Source: JBBIRM01 sp964517975 (lineage in GTDB: Bacteria > Desulfobacterota > BSN033 > UBA1163). Taken from it: a stretch of DNA of 20,094 bases. The position numbers and the translations under genes were made by a program. The notes below the pieces were generated by a model that did not search any database, was not told the DNA's origin, and was given only the letters and a program-made list of their open reading frames with translations. The stretch lies in contig CAZFDM010000001.1 of assembly GCA_964517975.1 (NCBI GenBank), positions 1 to 20,094 of the forward strand, in the 5' to 3' direction. This document shows, one piece after another, positions 13,534 through 20,094 of the stretch (position 1 is its first letter; every line of letters begins with the position of its first letter).

Positions 13534-14372
13534 ACCCTTCTCCGAATATATCGATTCAATAACAGATTAGCGACCGTATTGATCAATAGAACAAGGAGGA
13601 TGAGGACAGCCCCTGTTCCGTATGCCATCTCCATAGAGATTCCCTCCCGGGCAAGAATATAAAAGTGGACGGCCATGGTCCGGATGGGAGAGAAGAGAGA
13701 GGTAGGCATGACCAATGAAGAACCTGCAGTGAGGATAATGGCTGCGGTCTCCCCGATACTTCGGCCAATCCCTAATATGATTCCAGTGATAATCCCGGGC
13801 AGGGCATTTGGAATGATCGCATAGATGACGGTCTGCCACTTCGTTCCCCCAAGTGAGTAACTCACCTCTCGGTAAGTATGGGGAATGGTTTTAATAGCCT
13901 CTTCAGCAGTACAGATAATGGTGGGAAGGATCATCGTAGCCAGGGTTAAACCTCCAGAAAGAATGGACCATCCCATGTTGAGGTAGATGACAAAAAAGAC
14001 AAAACCGAACAGTCCGAAGATAATGGAAGGAACCCCTGCTAAACAGTCTGTTCCAAAACGGATCATCCGGCTTATGCGACCCTCCTTTGTATACTCCCTG
14101 AGGAAGACGGCTGTTCCAACGCCCAGTGGAGTTGCCACCAGCAGAGCAAGTGCGGTCAGTGCCAATGTTCCGATGATGGTAGAAAAGATTCCTCCTTCCC
14201 TTCCCATGCTTTTGGGCGAATCAAGAAAGAATTGGAGATTCAGGACAGGTATCCCTTCGTATAAGATTTGAAAAAGGATCAAGGCCATGACGGCAATGGT
14301 TAAAAAGGCAGCCAACCAGATAAGACATTTTGCAATGCTCTGGGTTAGGTACCGGGTTTGATTGGACCTCAA
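13530..14372 (-). CDS. pstA: Phosphate ABC transporter permease PstA (second set)
   Basis: The 280-residue membrane protein has about six hydrophobic helices and the binding-protein-dependent permease loop REVSYSLGGTKWQTVIYAII followed by GIGRSIGETAAI, which docks on the ATPase. DCLAGVPSIIFGLFGF is the typical PstA block. It pairs with PstC2 to form the channel. The start is a TTG overlapping the pstC2 stop as TTGA, preceded by GGAGGG; no ATG is available before the first membrane helix, so TTG is likely real and translation is coupled. The EAA-type loop is intact, so this second transporter should be functional. Confidence 0.92.
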   Translation of the reverse strand: MRSNQTRYLTQSIAKCLIWLAAFLTIAVMALILFQILYEGIPVLNLQFFLDSPKSMGREGGIFSTIIGTLALTALALLVATPLGVGTAVFLREYTKEGRISRMIRFGTDCLAGVPSIIFGLFGFVFFVIYLNMGWSILSGGLTLATMILPTIICTAEEAIKTIPHTYREVSYSLGGTKWQTVIYAIIPNALPGIITGIILGIGRSIGETAAIILTAGSSLVMPTSLFSPIRTMAVHFYILAREGISMEMAYGTGAVLILLVLLINTVANLLLNRYIRRRV

Positions 14373-15217
14373 CGGACCCTCCTTCGCGATAGGGAGATGG
14401 CTAAGGAATTAAGGATCATGATGATAAAAAAGAGAATAACCCCTGTAGCAAAGAGCGCCTGTCGATGATCACCCGTAGAATAGCCCATTTCAATTCCAAT
14501 ATTGGTGGTCAATGTCCTTGCCGAATCGAGAAAGGAAGTAGGAATCTTTACTGCATTTCCCAATATCATAATCATGGCCATGGTCTCACCAATGGCTCGA
14601 CCCATACCAAGGATGATGCTCGCCACAATTCCTGACCTTGCCGCAGGGATCAAAACCCGCCAGATAGTCTGCCAATGAGTAGCCCCCAGGGCAAGGGCTC
14701 CTGCTTTATAAGAAGGAGGCAAGGCCCTCAAAGAGTCCTCTGAAATGCTGATGATGGTGGGGAGAATCATAAAGCCAAGGACAACAGAACCAGAGAGGAT
14801 GCTCAGTCCTGGCCCCCCCAGATGAGTTCGAACAATGGGAACAAGAACGACCAGCCCCCAAAAGCCATAGATGACGGATGGGATGGCAGCCAGGAGTTGA
14901 ATGGTTGGTCTTAGAACCATTCCTGCAGTAGGGGGGACCCATTCACATAAAAAGATAGCGCAGGCCAATCCAAGCGGAATACCCAACAGTAAGGCCCCAA
15001 AGGTGACCCAGAAAGATCCCACAATCATTGAAAGGATTCCATAGGAGCCTTGACTGGGAACCCATCTGTCCCCGAGGATAAACGATTTAAGCCCCACTTT
15101 CCAGATCAGAGGAACCCCTTGTTCAAAAATGAAAAAGGCAATGAGAGCAAGAGTCGCAATCGATGAGAGAGCGATGATAAAGAGAGTTTTTTCAACAACC
15201 TTCTCCTTAATTTCCAC
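14369..15217 (-). CDS. pstC: Phosphate ABC transporter permease PstC (second set)
   Basis: The 282-residue permease has about six membrane helices, the PstC block LLAAIPSVIYGFWGLVVL, and the docking loop GALALGATHWQTIWRVLIP followed by GMGRAIGETMAM. It forms the membrane channel with PstA2. The start is GTG at 15217, about 15 bases after the pstS2 stop, with GGGGA as ribosome binding site. Compared with PstC1 it is shorter and clearly diverged, particularly in the periplasmic loop around residues 45-60, so it is not a recent copy. Confidence 0.92.
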   Translation of the reverse strand: MEIKEKVVEKTLFIIALSSIATLALIAFFIFEQGVPLIWKVGLKSFILGDRWVPSQGSYGILSMIVGSFWVTFGALLLGIPLGLACAIFLCEWVPPTAGMVLRPTIQLLAAIPSVIYGFWGLVVLVPIVRTHLGGPGLSILSGSVVLGFMILPTIISISEDSLRALPPSYKAGALALGATHWQTIWRVLIPAARSGIVASIILGMGRAIGETMAMIMILGNAVKIPTSFLDSARTLTTNIGIEMGYSTGDHRQALFATGVILFFIIMILNSLAISLSRRRVR

Positions 15218-15232
15218 TTTCTTCCCCGAAAG

Positions 15233-16036
15233 TTAAGGCCTGATGGTGATTAACCCTTCCTTTGCGAGCAAATGCTGAGCCTCTTCACTTAAGACAAATT
15301 CTAAAAAGGCACTGGCCTCGCCTTTTGGACTGCCATTGAAAACAAAGAGGAAGGGCCGGACCAATCGATATCGGCCATAAAAAATATTTTTTAAATTGGG
15401 TTCAATGCCAGAAATCCTTAAGGCCTTTACTTTTTCATTGACCAGACCCAAAGAGATGTATCCAATTGCATAGGGGTCACTGGATACTACCTGCCGGATT
15501 GCCCCATTAGAATCCTGAACCAGAGATTCAAGACTAATTTCTTCTTTTTCCATAACCATCTTCTGAAATGCCTCTCTTGTACCAGACCCTTCTTCCCGGG
15601 TAACCAGAATGATGGGTCGAGAAGGACCGCCGACCTCACTCCAATTTTTTATCTTCCCACTGAAAATCTGTCTGATCTGAATTAAGGACAAGTCTTGAAC
15701 AGGATTTTTGGGATGAACGATGATCGCAATCGCATCTTTTGCAATCGTTACCGAATAGAGGTCTTTTTCTTCTGGTGTTAAAGAGCGAGAGGACATCCCA
15801 ATGTGGGCCGCATTCGTTCGGACCGCCTCGATACCTGCTGTGGAGCCCCCTCCTTGAACATAGATATAGGATTTTGGATGACGGACCATATATTCTTCAG
15901 CCAGCAATTCAGCGAAAGGTTCGACCGATGTTGAGCCTGCTATGGTAATCCCTGCCTTCTGCCTCTGACAACTGGTGATTAATAAAATAAGTAGAAACCA
16001 AATTAAAATATTTTGAATTTTGAATTTTTTATCCAT
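15233..16036 (-). CDS. pstS: Phosphate-binding lipoprotein PstS (second set)
   Basis: The 267-residue protein carries a lipoprotein signal peptide with lipobox ITSC (Cys23), so it is anchored in a membrane facing the periplasm. The binding loops are visible: AGSTSVEPFAE at the mature start, GGGSTAGIEAV, and REEGSGTREAF, which holds phosphate through backbone and Ser/Thr contacts. This is the short PstS class. It belongs to a different subgroup from the PstS at the right edge of the window, whose equivalent loop reads GVDSGTFDYF. Its start overlaps the stop of pstB2 by 8 bases, giving the unusual order ATPase before binding protein. Confidence 0.92.
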   Translation of the reverse strand: MDKKFKIQNILIWFLLILLITSCQRQKAGITIAGSTSVEPFAELLAEEYMVRHPKSYIYVQGGGSTAGIEAVRTNAAHIGMSSRSLTPEEKDLYSVTIAKDAIAIIVHPKNPVQDLSLIQIRQIFSGKIKNWSEVGGPSRPIILVTREEGSGTREAFQKMVMEKEEISLESLVQDSNGAIRQVVSSDPYAIGYISLGLVNEKVKALRISGIEPNLKNIFYGRYRLVRPFLFVFNGSPKGEASAFLEFVLSEEAQHLLAKEGLITIRP

Positions 16037-16799
16037 ATCTGCCCGTCACATAATTTTCAGTTCGTTTATCTTTTGGACGGGTGAAAATTTCTTCAGTCGG
16101 TCCATATTCCAGCATCTCTCCAAGGAGAAAGAACCCTGTCCAATCTGAGGTTCGAGCGGCCTGCTGCATGTTATGGGTGACGATCACAATGGTATAATTC
16201 TTTTTTAAGTCCTGCATCAATTCCTCAATCTTAAGCGTGGCCATTGGATCGAGGGCAGAGCAGGGTTCGTCCATCAAGACCACCTCAGGTTCAACTGCAA
16301 GAACTCTCGCAATACAAAGCCTCTGCTGTTGTCCAAGGGTAAGTTCTAAGGCATTGCGATGGAGGCGATCCGATACTTCGGGCCAGAGCGCAGAGGCCTT
16401 GAGGCTTTTCTCAACGATCTCTTCGATTTTTCCTTTTGAACGGACTCCCAATACCCTTGGCCCAAAGGCCACATTGTCAAAAATGCTTTTGGGAAAGGGA
16501 TTGGGCCTCTGAAAGACCATTCCCACCCTCTGCCTGAGGGAGACCACATCCATCTCTGAATGATAGATATCCTTTCCATCCAGGGTTACCAACCCTTCTG
16601 TTCGGGTATGAGGGATGAGTTCATTGAGTCGGTTGAGGGTACGAAGGAAAGTTGACTTTCCGCACCCAGAGGGTCCGATGAGGGCAGTAATCTGATTGGA
16701 TCGAATAATGATATTAATATGTTTTAGGGCCTGAAAATTGCCGTAATAGAAATTTAGGTCTTTGATTTCCATCTTGGGGATGGAGCCAAATTCCGCCAT
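16029..16799 (-). CDS. pstB: Phosphate ABC transporter ATPase PstB with degenerate signature (PstB2)
   Basis: The 256-residue protein has canonical Walker A GPSGCGKST (42-50), Q-loop Gln97 (MVFQRPNPFPKS), Walker B with Asp177-Glu178 and switch His209 (VTHNMQQAAR). The ABC signature, however, reads ELTLGQQQR, so LSGGQ is LTLGQ (153-157): Ser becomes Thr and the first Gly becomes Leu. The codons at 16329-16343 are plain, with no frameshift. Since the signature of one subunit completes the site of the partner, a homodimer would have two defective sites. A heterodimer with PstB3 or PstB1 would keep one good site. It starts the second pst set after a 95-base gap; no good ribosome binding site is seen, and Met10 is an alternative start. 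Confidence 0.9.
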   Translation of the reverse strand: MAEFGSIPKMEIKDLNFYYGNFQALKHINIIIRSNQITALIGPSGCGKSTFLRTLNRLNELIPHTRTEGLVTLDGKDIYHSEMDVVSLRQRVGMVFQRPNPFPKSIFDNVAFGPRVLGVRSKGKIEEIVEKSLKASALWPEVSDRLHRNALELTLGQQQRLCIARVLAVEPEVVLMDEPCSALDPMATLKIEELMQDLKKNYTIVIVTHNMQQAARTSDWTGFFLLGEMLEYGPTEEIFTRPKDKRTENYVTGRYG

Positions 16800-16894
16800 A
16801 GGAGAATTTTAGTATGTCGGGGTTTTTTATCCGATTTTGAAATTAACAAATTATGATCCCTTGATCAAGTAAATTTATAAGAAAGGAGGTGCCT
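16800..16894 (-). promoter_or_regulatory. AT-rich gap between the two pst sets, with small palindrome
   Basis: The only sizeable gap inside the array. It holds TGATC-CCTT-GATCA (16854-16867) and a CATAAT (minus strand, 16855-16850) but no acceptable -35 partner, no Pho-box-like CTGTCAT repeats and no terminator. A separate promoter for the second set is possible but not shown. Confidence 0.25.
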
Positions 16895-17665
16895 TTACCC
16901 AAAGCGTCCCGTGATATAATCTTCGGTCAATTTTTTGGAGGGATTGGTAAAGACCTTATCCGTTTTATCAAATTCAATGATTTCTCCCAAATACATAAAA
17001 GCGGTGTAGTCAGAGACCCTTGCTGCCTGTTGCATATTGTGTGTGACAATAATAATGGTTACCTCTTTTTTAAGTTGGATGATAAGTTCTTCAATTTTTG
17101 ATGTGGCAGTGGGGTCAAGGGCGGACGTGGGTTCATCGAATAAGAGGATTTCGGGCTCTGTGGCCAGGGCCCTGGCAATACAGAGACGTTGTTGCTGCCC
17201 CCCCGAAAGGTTAAAGGCAAGATCATGGATCCTATCTTTAACTTCTTCCCAGAGCGCAGCCTGTTTTAAGGCTCTCACTACTTTTTCTTCAATAAGACTT
17301 TTTTTCTTCTCCCCCCTGACCCTCAGACCGTAGGCCACATTTTCAAAGAGAGTCTTGGGGAAAGGGTTTGGTTTTTGAAACACCATACTAATCCGCATGC
17401 GAACTTCAATCGGATCAACCTTTGGATCAACAATATTTAACCCATCGGGGAAGAGAATGATTTCGCCTTCATAACGATTGTTGGGATAGAGGTCGTGCAT
17501 GCGGTTAAAACAACGGAGATAGGTAGTCTTCCCGCAACCCGATGGCCCAATCAATGCGGTGATCCTCCTATCGGCAATGGGCAGACAGATATTCTTTAGG
17601 GCCTGGTGGGACTCATAATAAAAATTGAGGCCCTTGACCTCAGCCTTTAACTGTTCAGGGATCAT
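16895..17665 (-). CDS. pstB: Phosphate ABC transporter ATPase PstB, canonical (PstB1)
   Basis: From ATG 17665 this 256-residue ATPase has every canonical motif: Walker A GPSGCGKTT (40-48), Gln97 (MVFQKPNPFPKT), LSGGQ (153-157), Walker B Asp177-Glu178, His209 (VTHNMQQAAR), and the ending TEDYITGRFG. It energises PstC1-PstA1 as a homodimer. A second possible start, ATG 17689, overlaps the pstA1 stop and would add 8 residues; the internal ATG is preceded by a purine-rich GGGGGGAATAG and gives the usual family N-terminus. It is the reference against which the odd motifs of the other two PstBs stand out. Confidence 0.93.
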   Translation of the reverse strand: MIPEQLKAEVKGLNFYYESHQALKNICLPIADRRITALIGPSGCGKTTYLRCFNRMHDLYPNNRYEGEIILFPDGLNIVDPKVDPIEVRMRISMVFQKPNPFPKTLFENVAYGLRVRGEKKKSLIEEKVVRALKQAALWEEVKDRIHDLAFNLSGGQQQRLCIARALATEPEILLFDEPTSALDPTATSKIEELIIQLKKEVTIIIVTHNMQQAARVSDYTAFMYLGEIIEFDKTDKVFTNPSKKLTEDYITGRFG

Positions 17666-17682
17666 TGTTTCTATTCCCCCCC

Positions 17683-18612
17683 TTACCATTTGATCCTCTT
17701 TCTGAACCGGTGCCTCAGATAGATTGCAAAACCATTCATGAGCAGGGTCATGATGAGAAGAATAATGCCGGCCGCCGCCGCATTCAAGTGGAACCCTTTC
17801 TGGGGTCTGGAGACCCAGTTAAACATCTGGATGGGCATCACCGTAAATGGGTCGAAGAGCCATTTGAAGGACAAAAAGGGAAACTCGGCAGTCACCGGAG
17901 AAGAGGGCAAAAAGGCAATAAACGTTAAAGCCCCAACGGTAATGATAGGAGCGGTCTCTCCGATGGCCCGGGAGAGTCCTATAATGATACCGGTCAGAAC
18001 TCCTCCAAAAGAATAGGGCAAGATATGGTCTTTGATGGTTTGCCATTTAGTGGCTCCCAAGGCATAGGAGGCTTCCCGGATGGAATTGGGAATGGCCCGA
18101 ATAGATTCTCTGGTAGCTATCACGACCATAGGCAGAATTAAGAGACCAAGCGTTAGACCCCCGGTGAGAATGCTTTCCCCGAATTTAAAAAAATAGACGA
18201 AGAGCCCCAAAGCCAAGAGGCCGTAAATGATCGATGGAACTCCTGCAAGATTGTTCATGTTGATTTCGATTAAATGGGTTAACCAATTCTTTCTGGCATA
18301 CTCTTCAAGATAAATGCCTGTGGCAATGCCTAAGGGCACGGCGGTGGCTGCGGTCACGACCATCACCAAAGTCGTTCCCACCCAGGCCGAAAGGATCCCT
18401 GCCTTCTCTGGAAAGCGGGAAGGGTAGGAGGTAAAAAACTGCCAGCCCAATCTCGGGAAACCATCAATAAGGAGGTCAATGATCAGTGTGAAGAGAAGGA
18501 CGAAGCCGATGAGGGTCGCCAGGAGGCCGATGATCGAGAAGAGATAATCTCTCAATTCATTGCGAGCGATCTTTTTTCGGATTTGAACGATGGTTTGGTC
18601 TTCGGAAATCAC
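17683..18612 (-). CDS. pstA: Phosphate ABC transporter permease PstA (first set)
   Basis: The protein (309 residues from GTG 18612) is a six-helix permease with the block NMNNLAGVPSIIYGLLALGL and the docking loop REASYALGATKWQTIKDHILP followed by GLSRAIGETAPI. The start is chosen at GTG 18612, two bases after the pstC1 stop and behind GGGAGG; a TTG at 18648 would extend it into pstC1 by 12 residues. Relative to PstA2 it carries a long N-terminal extension and a longer periplasmic loop between the last helices (FIAFLPSSPVTAEFPFLSFK), features of the larger PstA type. Confidence 0.92.
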   Translation of the reverse strand: MISEDQTIVQIRKKIARNELRDYLFSIIGLLATLIGFVLLFTLIIDLLIDGFPRLGWQFFTSYPSRFPEKAGILSAWVGTTLVMVVTAATAVPLGIATGIYLEEYARKNWLTHLIEINMNNLAGVPSIIYGLLALGLFVYFFKFGESILTGGLTLGLLILPMVVIATRESIRAIPNSIREASYALGATKWQTIKDHILPYSFGGVLTGIIIGLSRAIGETAPIITVGALTFIAFLPSSPVTAEFPFLSFKWLFDPFTVMPIQMFNWVSRPQKGFHLNAAAAGIILLIMTLLMNGFAIYLRHRFRKRIKW

Positions 18613-18614
18613 CT

Positions 18615-19508
18615 TTAATAAACCTCCCGAATTCTTTTGCGGAACCAAAATCCCAAAATATTGAGAAAAAGGGTCATTAAGAACAGTGTGATACCCGCGG
18701 CGAATATGGTTTGATATTCAAGCGTCCCATGGGGTAAATCCCCGAGACTCACGCCGACGATATAAGCAGTGAGCGTCTGAATCGGTTCCAGGGGATTCCA
18801 TGTCCAATTGGGCATCATCCCAGCGGCGATGGCCACCACCATGGTCTCCCCGATCGCCCTCGAAATGCCGATGATAAAAGCTGCCGCAATACCTGAAAAG
18901 GCTGAAGGGATGACGACCCGAAAAGCGGTTTGGAATTTGGTGGCCCCCATGGCATAGGAACCCTCGCGGATTTGCATGGGGACGGCCTTCATCGCATCTT
19001 CACTCACCGAACTGACATACGGGATGATCATAATTCCCATGATGATTCCTGGGCTCAGGGCGTTAAACCCTGAAAGGTTAGGGATGAATTTCTGGAGAAT
19101 GGGAGTCAGGAAAAGAAGAGCGAAATATCCGTAGACCACGGTCGGAACAGCAGCCAGGATCTCGAGAATGGGTTTTGCCACCTCTTTAATTTTAAAAGGG
19201 GCATACTCACTGAGATAGACCGCCACAATGAGCCCAATCGGCAAGGCAACTCCCACAGCAATGGAGGTCACCAAGAGGGTCCCTGACACCAGGGGAAGAA
19301 TGCCAAATTTGGGCTGGGCGAAGAGAGGGGTCCATTGCTTGCCAGTAATAAATTCCCAGACCGTTACAACTTTGAAGAAGGCAAAGGCTTCAAAGAAAAG
19401 GACGAAGACAATAGCAATGGTGATGAATATAGAAGAGAGGGCACTGAGGAGCAAACTGTTCTCAATGGCCCTCTCTTTCATCTTTACGATGGATCTTCTT
19501 TTAAACAC
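18615..19508 (-). CDS. pstC: Phosphate ABC transporter permease PstC (first set)
   Basis: The 297-residue permease has about six membrane helices, the block PILEILAAVPTVVYGYFALL, and the docking loop REGSYAMGATKFQTAFRVVIP followed by GISRAIGETMVV. The start is GTG 19508, three bases after the pstS1 stop, with GGAGG somewhat far upstream; ATG 19481 is an alternative. It forms the channel of the first Pst importer with PstA1. Confidence 0.92.
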   Translation of the reverse strand: MFKRRSIVKMKERAIENSLLLSALSSIFITIAIVFVLFFEAFAFFKVVTVWEFITGKQWTPLFAQPKFGILPLVSGTLLVTSIAVGVALPIGLIVAVYLSEYAPFKIKEVAKPILEILAAVPTVVYGYFALLFLTPILQKFIPNLSGFNALSPGIIMGIMIIPYVSSVSEDAMKAVPMQIREGSYAMGATKFQTAFRVVIPSAFSGIAAAFIIGISRAIGETMVVAIAAGMMPNWTWNPLEPIQTLTAYIVGVSLGDLPHGTLEYQTIFAAGITLFLMTLFLNILGFWFRKRIREVY

Positions 19509-19511
19509 GCT

Positions 19512-20094
19512 TTATTTTTTTTCCTCCAACTTCAGGAGATCTTCTATTCTCATTCCGATTTTGGCCTCTCCTCCAAAGACGGTGCCGACGACTCTCTTTG
19601 AAAATCGCTCCTCAGCCAATCGGTACGCCCTATCCGGGAGTGGAATATATTTGACCTGTTTGATCAACTTAGGCGCATGTTTCAGGTAAAACTCGACGAA
19701 CTCCCTGACCTCTGGTTTGTCCGCAGATTTTTTATTCACATAAATGAAGATGGGCCTGGATAGAGGGGTATAGGTTCCGTCCATCACGGTCTTTTCGGAC
19801 GGAAGGACAGGGCCTCTTCCACCATCGATGGCTACCAGCTTCAGCTTGTCAGGGTTCTCAGCGTAGTAAGCATAACCAAAAAAGCCCAGGCCACCTCGGT
19901 CCGAGGCAATTCCTTGAACGAGAACATTATCATCTTCACTGGCGGTAAAATCGCCTCGGCTCGATCTCGATTTTCCTACGATGGCTTCTGTAAAGTAGTC
20001 GAAGGTTCCAGAATCGACCCCCGGTCCATAGAGTTTCAATGGAACGTCAGGCCATGCTGGATTGACCTGATTCCATTTCAGGATCTTACCTTCT
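19512..20094 (-). CDS. pstS: Phosphate-binding protein PstS (first set), C-terminal part, cut by window edge
   Basis: The frame enters from the right edge and ends at TAA 19512-19514, giving 194 residues. The visible part begins EGKILKWNQVNPAWPDVPLK and continues with the phosphate-binding loop YGPGVDSGTFDYFTEAIVGK. Further family blocks are GGLGFFGYAYYAEN and the Pro-rich SRPIFIYVNKKS. This is the SphX-like PstS subgroup, unlike the short lipoprotein PstS2. The signal peptide and N-lobe are outside the window, as must be the promoter of the array. Confidence 0.92.
   Translation of the reverse strand, partial: EGKILKWNQVNPAWPDVPLKLYGPGVDSGTFDYFTEAIVGKSRSSRGDFTASEDDNVLVQGIASDRGGLGFFGYAYYAENPDKLKLVAIDGGRGPVLPSEKTVMDGTYTPLSRPIFIYVNKKSADKPEVREFVEFYLKHAPKLIKQVKYIPLPDRAYRLAEERFSKRVVGTVFGGEAKIGMRIEDLLKLEEKK

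Noticed and set aside
13567..13839. Other frames of 60-90 residues inside the pst genes, and similar ones at 16346-16579 and 17819-18046
   Set aside because: They are alternate-frame shadows of strongly conserved pst genes.
16800..16894. Pho-box-controlled promoter for the second pst set
   Set aside because: No CTGTCAT-like repeats and no acceptable -35/-10 pair could be read; the gap is kept only as a low-confidence region.

Overview
The window looks like a chromosomal segment of a Gram-negative anaerobe-type bacterium, most likely from the Desulfobacterota (old Deltaproteobacteria). This is inferred from gene content: an outer-membrane barrel ending in Phe, FecR and CHASE2-cyclase genes, a TolB-like/TPR signalling protein, a lipocalin-like secreted protein and decayed REP-type transposase elements. 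No rRNA or marker phylogeny is available to prove it.

Left part (1-2200) is accessory and eroded DNA. It holds the N-terminal part of an IS110-family transposase running off the left edge with a folded leader, a complete BrnT/BrnA toxin-antitoxin pair with its own promoter and palindromic operator, a 365-bp element with perfect 22-bp inverted ends enclosing a frameshifted remnant of a REP-associated (Y1) transposase, and two short ORF remnants.

Middle part (2200-11900) is mainly signalling. On the minus strand lies a membrane-anchored TolB-like/TPR protein with an unfamiliar N-terminal domain. A noncoding stretch with an operator-like palindrome and two inverted-repeat structures leads to a secreted lipocalin-like protein. 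Then come a 125-bp inverted-repeat element, an initiator tRNA-fMet gene, a class II cyclic-nucleotide phosphodiesterase, a TPR/outer-membrane-barrel protein and a FecR protein, all on the plus strand. Converging on these from the minus strand is a cluster of a GGQ release-factor-like rescue protein, a PaaI-type thioesterase and a CHASE2 adenylate cyclase. A cAMP maker and a likely cAMP breaker thus flank a cell-envelope sensing pair.

Right part (12000-20094) is one long minus-strand phosphate-uptake array, read right to left: pstS1 (cut by the window edge), pstC1, pstA1, pstB1, a 95-bp gap, pstB2, pstS2, pstC2, pstA2, pstB3 and phoU. These are two complete Pst importers in tandem with three ATPases. 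PstB1 is canonical. PstB2 has a degenerate ABC signature (LTLGQ) but otherwise intact motifs. PstB3 has an intact signature but an Asp in place of the Q-loop Gln and an unusual Walker A. The two defects would meet in the same composite site of a PstB2-PstB3 heterodimer, which suggests an asymmetric Pst transporter, the most interesting idea in this window.
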